Positions 17,480 to 25,240 of a DNA stretch of 64,000 nt are shown in pieces. A program made the translations under genes and the position numbers. Below the pieces are notes generated by a model that was given only the letters and a program-made list of their open reading frames with translations, ran no database searches and was not told the origin of the DNA. Within the stretch, counting starts at the first letter, position 1. Each line of letters opens with the position of its first letter. Origin of the DNA: Polynucleobacter hirudinilacicola (GTDB taxonomy: Bacteria; Pseudomonadota; Gammaproteobacteria; Burkholderiales; Burkholderiaceae); assembly GCF_002192535.1 (NCBI RefSeq), contig NZ_NAIA01000003.1, positions 465,954 through 529,953 of the forward strand, read 5' to 3'.

Positions 17480-17651
17480 TTTTGTCTTCAGGATCTTTTA
17501 GCAGATCATAGTGATTGGCAACTAGCAATAAAGCAATGGATGCGCAGCCCATGGCAAAGAACTGCCATTGATGCAGCATTGCTGTGCCTATAACAGTCAT
17601 TAAAATTGTCCAGCCGACGGCCATCTTCGCTTTTTTTGAGAGCGGCTTCAT
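17475..17651 (-). CDS. Small two-helix membrane protein, 58 aa, not in the ORF track
   Basis: I read this frame by hand: ATG at 17651 and TAA at 17475, 58 residues. It starts 'MKPLSKKAKMAVGWTILM' and ends 'HYDLLKDPEDKK'. Two hydrophobic segments (about 11-25 and 32-46) are separated by 'HQWQF', with positive residues at the N terminus, giving a hairpin membrane protein. I see no family I can name. It fills what would otherwise be a 378-base gap between genes. The upstream stretch (17652-17807) shows no further gene. Its reality rests on composition and topology. Confidence 0.55.
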   Translation of the reverse strand: MKPLSKKAKMAVGWTILMTVIGTAMLHQWQFFAMGCASIALLLVANHYDLLKDPEDKK

Positions 17652-17807
17652 ATTCTATTAACCCTTAAGTATTCGCTTTAACTTTCTTTAACATACAAGG
17701 AAGTGAATCGTTCTTGAAGATGTAATGTTGCCATAAAGTCGTCAAGCTATTTATGGCAGCTAAAAAGTCTGTGGTTTTAAGTAGGTTTAATGTGGAGCAG
17801 CTCGCCA

Positions 17808-17996
17808 CTAATTTAGCCTAACTTTAGCGCTGAGTTCGTTGGCAGCACCTCTTTTATCGACCTGAGATAGTCTGAGAGCTTCAGTTTCAAAGTCGAGCTG
17901 GCCGGGATGAAATTGATCATCGTTTTGTAAGTCGATCACATAGGTCCAGACAAGCTCACGACCACGGTTCTTAAAGACATCAACTACACGTTTCAT
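17808..17996 (-). CDS. Small conserved-looking hypothetical protein, 62 aa
   Basis: The 62-residue soluble protein starts 'MKRVVDVFKNRGRELVWTYVIDL'. The upstream AAAGGCGG lies 5 bases before ATG, a strong ribosome site, so translation is likely. It has an alternating beta-then-helix character and no cysteines or signal. I do not recognise the family. It starts 23 bases after the stop of the DUF4239-like gene and could be the last gene of an lldD operon. Confidence 0.6.
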   Translation of the reverse strand: MKRVVDVFKNRGRELVWTYVIDLQNDDQFHPGQLDFETEALRLSQVDKRGAANELSAKVRLN

Positions 17997-18019
17997 ATGT
18001 ACCGCCTTTGTGGTGATGC

Positions 18020-18820
18020 TTAATTGCTGGCTGGGGAGGGGGTTTCAGTCTTAGTCTGCATGCTTAATGCCTTCTTCAGTGTAATCAAGTTTCGTGGCTC
18101 AATCCGAATAACGCCACCTCGAGGACTATCAATGTCTGCAATCAAGAAAAACGAGACAGCAACAACAAAAGGGAAAATCATAAAGAGGGCAATATTCTTC
18201 TGAAAGTTACGCGCTCCAAATCCAACCAATAAGTTGGCACAGACGGCGATGGCCGCCATGAGTATCCAGGCGGTACTAGGAATGCGATTCCACCACGCAG
18301 CTTGCACATATCCTTGTGAATTGAGAACATCATTCATGCCCGAGACCACCAGTGCAATCGTTGCAGTTTGGTTGCTGCGAGCAGTCGGTAAAATCTCATT
18401 CCATAGATCATTCTGTAGTTGATCCGTCTTTAGACGGATGACCTTGATTTTTTCGCGCTCTTGTTTTGAATAGAACAGAATACGTTGATCTAAGTATTGC
18501 ATGAGTAAATCTTTAGTAACCTGGCTTGCTTTAGGGGGAAGTAGGTCTGCCCGCAAATATTCTGTGCCAATCGCATTTGCTTCACCTTCCTCCAGAGTCT
18601 CCCGTAGGTCATGACGATCAATTGCCATGGAAAAGGTAAAGCCAATCAAAAGTGCCAACAAAGTTAATGTGGCTGTTTGGATGATGCCCAGATCTTCAGA
18701 GGTTTCAGTATCTTTGGTCCGATAGCGACTGAGGACTACGTTGCCAAACCAAACGCAAAATGCAAATACTAGGAATGCAATTCCGAAAACAAGTAGAGGG
18801 TTATTGAGTATGGAGCTAAT
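18020..18820 (-). CDS. DUF4239-like (bestrophin-like) membrane protein, probable ATT start
   Basis: The track begins this gene at TTG 18661, but the frame is open upstream to the lldD stop and codes for a missing first membrane helix ('NNPLLVFGIAFLVFAF') and the family-like 'EDLGIIQTATLTLLALLIGF'. No ATG, GTG or TTG occurs there. The first sense codon, ATT at 18818-18820, follows AGGA by 9 bases and gives 266 residues. Four membrane helices result: two N-terminal and two C-terminal around a soluble helical region. This layout fits DUF4239 proteins, whose function is unknown. It touches lldD directly, so translational coupling is probable. Confidence 0.7.
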   Translation of the reverse strand: MSSILNNPLLVFGIAFLVFAFCVWFGNVVLSRYRTKDTETSEDLGIIQTATLTLLALLIGFTFSMAIDRHDLRETLEEGEANAIGTEYLRADLLPPKASQVTKDLLMQYLDQRILFYSKQEREKIKVIRLKTDQLQNDLWNEILPTARSNQTATIALVVSGMNDVLNSQGYVQAAWWNRIPSTAWILMAAIAVCANLLVGFGARNFQKNIALFMIFPFVVAVSFFLIADIDSPRGGVIRIEPRNLITLKKALSMQTKTETPSPASN

Positions 18821-19966
18821 TTAAAAAGTTCCTGGATACAAAATATCTTTAGTGACATTCTGGATATCACGATGGCCGGTAAATGCCATAGTGATATCTA
18901 ATTCATTCTTAATAATTTCAAGGCACTTGGTAACGCCAGCTTCACCCATGGCGCCTAAGCCATACAAAAATGGGCGACCAATCATAGTGCCGCGAGCACC
19001 TAAAGCCCATGCCTTTAGAACATCTTGGCCAGATCGAATACCGCCATCCATCCATACTTCAATATCTTTACCAACAGCTTCCACTATTCCCGGAAGAGCT
19101 TGAATACTAGAGACAGCGCCATCCAATTGACGGCCACCGTGATTGGAAACAATTAGGGCATCAGCCCCAGAGTTTGCAGCCATGCGCGCATCGTCCTCAT
19201 CCAAGATACCCTTGATAATGAGTTTTCCGCCCCATAGTTTTTTAATCCACTCCACATCACTCCAGCTTAATCCTGGATCAAATTGTTCTGCAGTCCAGGA
19301 AGAAAGGGAGGACATATTTCCTACGCCGGTTGCGTGCCCCACAATGTTGCGGAAAGTTCTACGTGGTGTCATCGCCATTCCAAGACACCAGCGTGGTTTA
19401 GTGGCCATATTGATCATATTGGTGATCGTAAGCTTAGGAGGGGCCGAGAGGCCGTTCTTGAGATCTTTATGACGCTGACCCAAAATTTGGAGGTCGAGAG
19501 TCAGAACTAGGGCTGAGCACTTCGCAGCTTTTGCACGCTCAATTAAGCGCTCAATAAAACCGCGATCTTTCATTACATAGAGCTGAAACCAAAATGGTTT
19601 AGTTGTACGTTCTGCCACATCTTCAATAGAGCAGATGCTCATCGTGGATAAACAAAAAGGAACGCCAAATTTTTCTGCAGCTTTAGCGGCCAAAATTTCA
19701 CCATCAGCATGCTGCATCCCCGTAAGTCCAGTTGGCGCAAGCGCTACTGGCATCGTGACTTCTTGACCGACCATGGTTGTTTTGGTTGTGCGGTTAGTCA
19801 TATCAACGGCAACGCGCTGACGCAACTTGATCTTCTGAAAATCAGATTCATTGGCACGATAGGTAGATTCCGTCCAAGATCCTGAATCTGCATAGTCATA
19901 GAACATCTTGGGGGTGCGTTTTTTGTGGAGTATCCGCAAGTCTTCGATATTGGTAATGATTGCCAC
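18821..19966 (-). CDS. lldD: L-lactate dehydrogenase (FMN, quinone-linked) or related alpha-hydroxy-acid oxidase
   Basis: The 381-residue protein is an FMN-dependent alpha-hydroxy-acid dehydrogenase. It contains 'MFYDYADSGSWTESTYR' at the N terminus, 'ALAPTGLTGMQHADGE', the active-site 'VSNHGGRQLDG' (His and Arg), and 'GRPFLYGLGAMGE' for FMN phosphate. Length agrees with LldD (about 380-396), which oxidises L-lactate to pyruvate and feeds the membrane quinone pool. No LldP permease or LldR regulator is next to it, so another 2-hydroxy acid is possible. The stop codon abuts the DUF4239-like gene in the same frame. Confidence 0.9.
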   Translation of the reverse strand: MAIITNIEDLRILHKKRTPKMFYDYADSGSWTESTYRANESDFQKIKLRQRVAVDMTNRTTKTTMVGQEVTMPVALAPTGLTGMQHADGEILAAKAAEKFGVPFCLSTMSICSIEDVAERTTKPFWFQLYVMKDRGFIERLIERAKAAKCSALVLTLDLQILGQRHKDLKNGLSAPPKLTITNMINMATKPRWCLGMAMTPRRTFRNIVGHATGVGNMSSLSSWTAEQFDPGLSWSDVEWIKKLWGGKLIIKGILDEDDARMAANSGADALIVSNHGGRQLDGAVSSIQALPGIVEAVGKDIEVWMDGGIRSGQDVLKAWALGARGTMIGRPFLYGLGAMGEAGVTKCLEIIKNELDITMAFTGHRDIQNVTKDILYPGTF

Positions 19967-20057
19967 AATGTATCCTTCGGTTGAATGCCTTTTATATGAG
20001 ACATTTATCTAATTAAGCTCTATCTTAGCAATACCAAGGATTTGTTTCTACAATGCT

Positions 20058-21017
20058 ATGGTATCCCTCGATTGGGACCCTAAATCCCTAACCACCACCT
20101 CCTTCATGCCTCAACTGAATCTCGCAACCATCTCTTATTTACTGATTGCCACTGCTTTATGGGCTGGTAATGCGATCGCTGGGCGTGTTTTGGTAGCTAG
20201 TGCCGCTGTTTCACCTATTACCCTCAGCTTAGTGCGTTGGGGTTTAGCGGCATTACTGTTGCTGCCATTGGGCTGGAGAGTGTTTTCACCTAGTAGTGCT
20301 TTATGGCAAAACAAGAAGCGCTTTGTCTTGTTGGGCTTATTTGGTGTTGGAAGTTACAACGTGCTTTTATATCTAGCGCTAAAAACTTCAACAGCCATCA
20401 ATGTCACCTTAATTGGCGCCAGCATGCCCATCTGGATGTTGCTGATTGGCGCCTTTTTTTATCAAACCAAACCTGGACTATTACAGTTAGTTGGTGCAGT
20501 TGTCTCGCTATTTGGTGTGGCAATTGTATTAACGAGAGGTGATTTGTCGACTTTGCTTTCAATGGAGATGGTGCTTGGCGACTTATTAATCATGTTGGCG
20601 ACGATTACCTGGGCTTTTTATAGTTGGATGTTAAGTCGACCTGGTGTGAGCACTGAGCGCCAATGGCCTTGGGCTGAATTTTTAATGGCGCAGGTTTTTG
20701 TGGGCTTATTGTGGACTGGATTCTTTGACGTTTTTGAGATTGCCGCTGGTCAGGCATATTTAGAGCTCAATCTTTGGACAGCATCATTGATTCTCTTTGT
20801 CGCAGTTGGCCCTTCACTGATTGCTTATCGTTGTTGGGGATTGGGTGTGAATGGGGCAGGGCCTACGGTTGCCGCTTTCTTTGCCAACTTCATTCCTTTA
20901 TTCACGGCAATCCTATCTACCGCTATGCTGGGTGAACCACCGAGGCTCTCTCATGGTCTGGCATTTGCCTTGATCGTGATTGGGATTGTCATTTCTTCGA
21001 GAAAAAAGCAGCAGTAA
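20058..21017 (+). CDS. EamA (DMT superfamily) transporter
   Basis: The 319-residue protein has ten hydrophobic segments arranged as two EamA repeats, starting at 'TISYLLIATALWAGNAIAGR'. The second repeat includes 'GPSLIAYRCWGLGVNGAGPTVAAFFANFIPLFTAIL'. DMT carriers export amino acids, metabolites or toxic compounds; the substrate is unknown. No good ribosome site precedes ATG 20058. ATG 20106 (MPQLNLAT) gives a more typical N terminus and is an equal candidate. The gene is divergent from lldD with a 91-base spacer. Confidence 0.88.
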   Translation: MVSLDWDPKSLTTTSFMPQLNLATISYLLIATALWAGNAIAGRVLVASAAVSPITLSLVRWGLAALLLLPLGWRVFSPSSALWQNKKRFVLLGLFGVGSYNVLLYLALKTSTAINVTLIGASMPIWMLLIGAFFYQTKPGLLQLVGAVVSLFGVAIVLTRGDLSTLLSMEMVLGDLLIMLATITWAFYSWMLSRPGVSTERQWPWAEFLMAQVFVGLLWTGFFDVFEIAAGQAYLELNLWTASLILFVAVGPSLIAYRCWGLGVNGAGPTVAAFFANFIPLFTAILSTAMLGEPPRLSHGLAFALIVIGIVISSRKKQQ

Positions 21018-21131
21018 AAAGCGGCAAATGCTCAAAAAAGGCCTTCCTAATGCGGTTTTTTGAGGATTGCCCAAAAAGGCCTCTAAATCAGTATCATTTA
21101 GGGCTAATTACACAATTCCTAGGAAATTACT

Positions 21132-22280
21132 ATGCCAGGTTTACTCCCCAACGTTGATCCAGATGGTTTATTAGAGTTCTCAGTCGTTTATACCGACCGC
21201 TCCTTAAATCACATGTCTGAAGAGTTCAAGCGGGTGATGGTTGATATTTCAGGCGTGCTCAAAGATGCTTATAACGCGAGCTCTGCTGTAATCGTTCCTG
21301 GTAGCGGTACATTTGGCATGGAGGCTGTAGCCCGTCAATTTGCCAACAACCAAAAGTGTTTGGTTCTACGTAATGGCTGGTTTAGCTACCGTTGGACACA
21401 AATTTTTGACCTAGCCAATATTACGAATGACGTTACCGTTATCAAAGGTCGTCAGTTGGAAGCATCTACTCAGGGTGTATTTGCACCAGCACCGATTGAA
21501 GAGGTAGTGGCTTTCATTAAGAAAGAAAAACCAGCAGTAGTTTTTGCGCCTCACGTAGAAACCTCAGCAGGCATCATCCTGCCGGATGACTATCTCAAGG
21601 CAGTTGGTGAAGCCGTTCGCTCTGTAAATGGCTTGTTTGTATTAGATTGCATCGCTTCAGGTGCAATGTGGGTAGATATGAAGGCCTGTAATGTAGATGT
21701 GGTGATTACAGCACCGCAAAAAGGCTGGAGCAGCTCCCCATGCTGCGCACTGATCGCACTTGGTGATAGAGCGCGCGAGCGTATTGATGCTACTCAAAGC
21801 ACTAGCTTCTCGATGGATCTCAAAAAGTGGATGCAGATTATGGAAGCCTATGAAAAGGGTGGCCATGTGTATCACACGACAATGCCTACCGATGCGCTCA
21901 AGATCTTACGCAATGTCATGAAAGAAACTCAGTCACTAGGCTTTGCAGCCTTAAAGGCAAAGCAAGTAGAGTTGGGCACTAAAGTGCGAGATTTATTGGT
22001 ATCTAAAGGCTATCACTCTGTTTCTGCTAAAGGATTTCAAGCTCCTGGCGTAGTGGTGAGCTATACCAAGGACCCAGATATTCAATCTGGTAAGAAATTT
22101 ATTGCATTGGGTTTACAAACTGCTGCAGGCGTTCCTTTGCAGTGCGACGAAAGACCAGACTTCCGTACATTCCGTATCGGCTTATTTGGCTTGGAGAAGT
22201 TAGCCCACGTAGATCGTACGCTTGGCCATCTCTCAGCAGCCTTGGAGAAGATTACCGAGGCAGAAGCTCAGCCTGCGTAG
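21132..22280 (+). CDS. Class V PLP aminotransferase (alanine/serine-glyoxylate type)
   Basis: The 382-residue protein has a class V aminotransferase fold. 'PGSGTFGMEAVARQF' near residue 57 begins the cofactor region, 'FVLDCIASGAMWVDM' near 170 carries the Asp that pairs with the pyridine nitrogen, and 'APQKGWSSSPCCALIAL' near 195 has the Schiff-base Lys. 'FRTFRIGLFGLEKL' near the C terminus holds the carboxylate-binding Arg. The alanine-glyoxylate or serine-glyoxylate type is most likely; 2-aminoethylphosphonate-pyruvate aminotransferase is related. No phosphonate or serine-cycle genes are nearby. A terminator follows directly. Confidence 0.86.
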   Translation: MPGLLPNVDPDGLLEFSVVYTDRSLNHMSEEFKRVMVDISGVLKDAYNASSAVIVPGSGTFGMEAVARQFANNQKCLVLRNGWFSYRWTQIFDLANITNDVTVIKGRQLEASTQGVFAPAPIEEVVAFIKKEKPAVVFAPHVETSAGIILPDDYLKAVGEAVRSVNGLFVLDCIASGAMWVDMKACNVDVVITAPQKGWSSSPCCALIALGDRARERIDATQSTSFSMDLKKWMQIMEAYEKGGHVYHTTMPTDALKILRNVMKETQSLGFAALKAKQVELGTKVRDLLVSKGYHSVSAKGFQAPGVVVSYTKDPDIQSGKKFIALGLQTAAGVPLQCDERPDFRTFRIGLFGLEKLAHVDRTLGHLSAALEKITEAEAQPA

Positions 22281-22299
22281 TAGCTTTCCGCGTTCAATT

Positions 22300-22321
22300 A
22301 AGGCCATCTGATGATGGCCTT
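22300..22321 (+). terminator. Terminator after the aminotransferase gene
   Basis: AAGGCCATC-TGAT-GATGGCCTT is a perfect 9-bp stem with a tetraloop, followed by TTTCTTTTT. The stop codon of the convergent gene lies 8 bases downstream at 22329. Confidence 0.88.
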
Positions 22322-22328
22322 TTTCTTT

Positions 22329-22958
22329 TTACCTTGCCAGTGGATTGGGAGTGGCTTCGCCAATCTTATAAAGTGTGTTCTTATCAATGTGATGGAACAG
22401 TTTTTCTTGATCTTTGATTTTTAAGACTGTGTCTTGCTCATACGACCAAGTCCCATCCGCATTAATTTTTACTTGAATATGAAACTCTACTGTTTTAAAA
22501 GCGTAGTCTAAAAAGGGGCTAGAAGAAATTCCCGCACATGGGTCACCTTCTTTGGCATGTAGCTCAAATTGTTTATCGCTAGACCTTGCCTTGCCGCAAG
22601 CCATTGTTGTCATACCCCGAGGAATCGTGAGCGTATGAATGATGCTGTCGGTTGCTGGCTCCCAGAGCCAATAGCCGACCTGGTCATGGTAGGTTTTGAC
22701 TTGATCGGGCTTTGTGATGTGAGTGTGATATCGCAAACCATAAAATAATTGTGGACCATTGGTTTGGGGGTCAATGGGCTGGAGTTCAATATGCTCAACG
22801 TAAGCTTGTTCTTTTGGACCACCTGCTTTGGGTTTGAGGTCCGTTCCTCGCACACCTTCCCATATGCCTGCCATACCAGTAAAGGGTCCCAGGTTTTCTA
22901 GGGTATTGATGGAGTATCCCTGTGGTTCGGTGAAGATATCCTTTGGAAAATCATGCAT
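22329..22958 (-). CDS. FABP/nitrobindin-like beta-barrel protein (DUF1794-like)
   Basis: The track begins at a TTG, but ATG 22958 has AAAGGG 6 bases before it, giving 209 residues from 'MHDFPKDIFTE'. The body shows the pattern of a lipocalin-like barrel: 'LGPFTGMAGIWEG', 'YHDQVGYWLWEPATDSIIHTLTIPRG', and a strand-rich C-terminal half. The GxW...GYW...TIPRG pattern is that of haem-binding THAP4/nitrobindin-like proteins. In nitrobindin a C-terminal His binds the haem iron; here 'HHIDKNTLYKIG' provides candidates. A lipid or other hydrophobic ligand is an alternative. The gene is monocistronic. Confidence 0.7.
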   Translation of the reverse strand: MHDFPKDIFTEPQGYSINTLENLGPFTGMAGIWEGVRGTDLKPKAGGPKEQAYVEHIELQPIDPQTNGPQLFYGLRYHTHITKPDQVKTYHDQVGYWLWEPATDSIIHTLTIPRGMTTMACGKARSSDKQFELHAKEGDPCAGISSSPFLDYAFKTVEFHIQVKINADGTWSYEQDTVLKIKDQEKLFHHIDKNTLYKIGEATPNPLAR

Positions 22959-23039
22959 TACAGACCCTTTCAAAATGAAGCATTTAGAGTAAATTTTTGA
23001 GTATTATCAAATTATCCATAAACCATCTTGGAGAATTCC

Positions 23040-23291
23040 ATGATTGCTCGTATTGTCCGCTTGTGTCTGGCCACTCTTATTTCTGTAGCTATTAGCATTT
23101 CTCCGATTTCGGTGATGGCTGCTGATCCAGCCCCTGGAGCGACACCCGCAACTGCTCCAACAGAAGCTCCGGCAAATAAGGCTACCGAGAAAAAAGCTCA
23201 GAAAAAAGCCAAGAAAGAAAAGAAAGCCGAGAAAAAACCAAAGAAGAAGTCAAAGAAGAAATCGAAGTCTGCTACAGACACAGCCACTTAG
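23040..23291 (+). CDS. Small exported lysine-rich protein
   Basis: I take ATG 23040, with GGAGA about 6 bases upstream; the track start at 23028 is a TTG that overlaps the ribosome site. The 83-residue product has a signal peptide (MIARIVRLCLATLISVA...MA), a Pro/Ala/Thr spacer, and a strongly basic tail of repeated KK, KKAKK and KKSKKK units. It could bind nucleic acid, phosphate polymers or envelope acids. No family name is possible from such low-complexity sequence. Gene order gives no hint; the convergent EamA gene follows. Confidence 0.68.
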   Translation: MIARIVRLCLATLISVAISISPISVMAADPAPGATPATAPTEAPANKATEKKAQKKAKKEKKAEKKPKKKSKKKSKSATDTAT

Positions 23292-23309
23292 CAATCATTT
23301 ACCCCTTCA

Positions 23310-24287
23310 TCAATTTAGGGGCTCTGTTTTATCAAGGTCATCGAGTTCACTAGAGTTCGGTGACTTTTTTCTTGGACTATCTTTGCGAACCAACAACCAC
23401 ATTGCCGCAATTACTAAAGTCATTCCGCTAATCTGAATCCAGGTGATGGGTTCTGACAAAATAAAATAACCCATAAAGATAGTTGATACTGGACCTAATA
23501 TTCCGGCTTGCGCTACTAGCGGTGAGCCAATACGGTTTATAGCCACCATAATCAGTAACATCGGGATCACAGTACACAGACCGGCATTGAACAGGCTTAA
23601 CCAATAAATTTCTTGGGTTTGCTCGAAAATCGCGCTTGGGTTGTAAAACGATGACTGTATTAAGCTAAAAAATGCAGAAGCGGTACTCGCATAGACTACT
23701 AAGCGCACGCTGCCAATACGCTGAACCATTTCACCTGAGCCAATCATATAGGTTGCATAGGAGCAGGCGCTCCCGAATACTAAGATCATGCCGAGCCATG
23801 CGCTCATGCCGGTAGAACTTGCATCCTGAATAAAGACAATGAACACACCAAGGTAACCTACTACTAGCGCATACCACTGCAATCGAGAGATCGTTTTATG
23901 CAAGACAAAATACGATATGAGAAGCACGATCGTTGGTGTGAGGTACAGCACAATTCTCTCAAGACCAACAGAGATATATTGCAGTCCAAGAAAGTCTAAG
24001 TAACTCGACAGAAAGTAACCTAAAAAGCCTAAGAAAACTAACTTCAATCGATCGAGCCATATCAGGGGGCTCATTACTTTTCTGCGAGACTCCCACCAAT
24101 AGATTATCCAGAACATGGGGAGTGCCATCAGCATTCGTAAGGCTAAAAGCGTTTCTGAATTAGCGCCATAGCCAAAAGCAAGTTTGATGAGAACAGCTTT
24201 TCCAGAGAAGAGCATTGAGCCAACTCCAGCCATCAAGATGCCATAGAGGTAGCGACGATGGTGATATGCTGCGCTTGCTGATTGCAT
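23310..24287 (-). CDS. EamA (DMT superfamily) transporter
   Basis: The 325-residue protein has ten membrane segments in two EamA repeats, the first with 'AVLIKLAFGYGANSETLLALRMLMALPMFWI' and the second with 'NRIGSPLVAQAGILGPVSTIFMGYFILSEPITWIQ'. The C terminus is charged and hydrophilic ('RKDSPRKKSPNSSELDD'). It is unlike the paralogue at 20058 in detail. The start lies 6 bases after the NAD(P)H-hydrate dehydratase gene, so the two are one operon, though I see no link in function. The substrate is unknown. Confidence 0.87.
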   Translation of the reverse strand: MQSASAAYHHRRYLYGILMAGVGSMLFSGKAVLIKLAFGYGANSETLLALRMLMALPMFWIIYWWESRRKVMSPLIWLDRLKLVFLGFLGYFLSSYLDFLGLQYISVGLERIVLYLTPTIVLLISYFVLHKTISRLQWYALVVGYLGVFIVFIQDASSTGMSAWLGMILVFGSACSYATYMIGSGEMVQRIGSVRLVVYASTASAFFSLIQSSFYNPSAIFEQTQEIYWLSLFNAGLCTVIPMLLIMVAINRIGSPLVAQAGILGPVSTIFMGYFILSEPITWIQISGMTLVIAAMWLLVRKDSPRKKSPNSSELDDLDKTEPLN

Positions 24288-24293
24288 AAGACT

Positions 24294-25178
24294 TTATAGC
24301 AGCTTATTTAATAAGCTTCTCATCTCCAAGATGGTTTCTGAGGGGGTTAAACCAATTGGGCCAACACCTTGACGAACTAGACTGTCAGCTGCTGTTGCAT
24401 GCAGTTGTATGGCAATACCCGTAGATTCCCATAAGTTGAGTTGGTGGCGAACCCCCTGGGCTGCGATCGCGGCAATACTTCCCGTGAGAACGTCTCCCAT
24501 ACCTCCAGTGCCCATGCCTGGATTGCCTTCTTGGCACTGGAGGGCAGGGTGTTTGGGCGAGCCAAATAAAGTGTGCTGACCCTTGAGGACAACAATACAC
24601 TGCGTCAGTGTAATTAACTTTTCTAAAGTGGCTAAGCGATCAGATTGAACATTCTCTGTGGCAATACCGAGTAGTTTAGCTGCTTCGCCTGGATGCGGCG
24701 TCAGCACAACTTGATCGGGAAATTGTTGATTACGATTTTGTAATGCCGATAAAAGATCTTTTGATTCTGAAATCAGATTGAGTGCATCTGCATCAATTAC
24801 TAAAGGGATACTTGGGTATTGAAGTACTCCCATGAGTAATATAGAGGCAAGAGCAGACTTACCAAGTCCTGGGCCAATGGCGATGACATCAGGCTTAGTA
24901 ATTTCTAAGACCTCATCAATCTGTGCACTTGCTAATCGAATCATTAGTTCAGGAGACTCTGGGCACGCTTTTGCGGATGCAGGATCTAACATTTCTAGAA
25001 TCGTCCAGCCCGCACCTAGATACAGGCAGGCATTGCCAGCAAGTAAAAGGGCACCTGCCATCCCTGGAGCACCGCCTATTAAAAGAGCTTTACCTGCATT
25101 GCCTTTATGTTCACTAGTACCGCGTTTTAAGAGCTTGGCTAATGCAAAAGTGTCCAGTTTTGAGGGTGGTGAGGTCAT
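24294..25178 (-). CDS. nnrD: ADP/ATP-dependent NAD(P)H-hydrate dehydratase
   Basis: The 294-residue protein has the ribokinase-like fold of the YjeF C-terminal domain. It contains 'HKGNAGKALLIGGAPGMAGALLLAGNACLYLGAGW', 'VIAIGPGLGKS', 'LTPHPGEAAKLLG' and the catalytic 'GNPGMGTGGMGDVLTG'. It restores NADH and NADPH from their hydrated, damaged forms. The epimerase domain that E. coli Nnr carries at the N terminus is absent, so a separate nnrE would be expected elsewhere. The gene is divergent from the beta-CASP nuclease gene, with a 62-base spacer. Confidence 0.93.
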   Translation of the reverse strand: MTSPPSKLDTFALAKLLKRGTSEHKGNAGKALLIGGAPGMAGALLLAGNACLYLGAGWTILEMLDPASAKACPESPELMIRLASAQIDEVLEITKPDVIAIGPGLGKSALASILLMGVLQYPSIPLVIDADALNLISESKDLLSALQNRNQQFPDQVVLTPHPGEAAKLLGIATENVQSDRLATLEKLITLTQCIVVLKGQHTLFGSPKHPALQCQEGNPGMGTGGMGDVLTGSIAAIAAQGVRHQLNLWESTGIAIQLHATAADSLVRQGVGPIGLTPSETILEMRSLLNKLL

Positions 25179-25240
25179 ATTAGTAGTGTCGCCCTGATTG
25201 GGGTGTTTGAACTCATTGTAAGAGAGAGTATGCTGAAAGT

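Noticed and set aside
21030-21062. CTCAAAAAA...TTTTTTGAG inverted repeat after the EamA gene
   Set aside because: The stem is nearly all A-T and its GC part does not pair, so it is a weak terminator candidate only.
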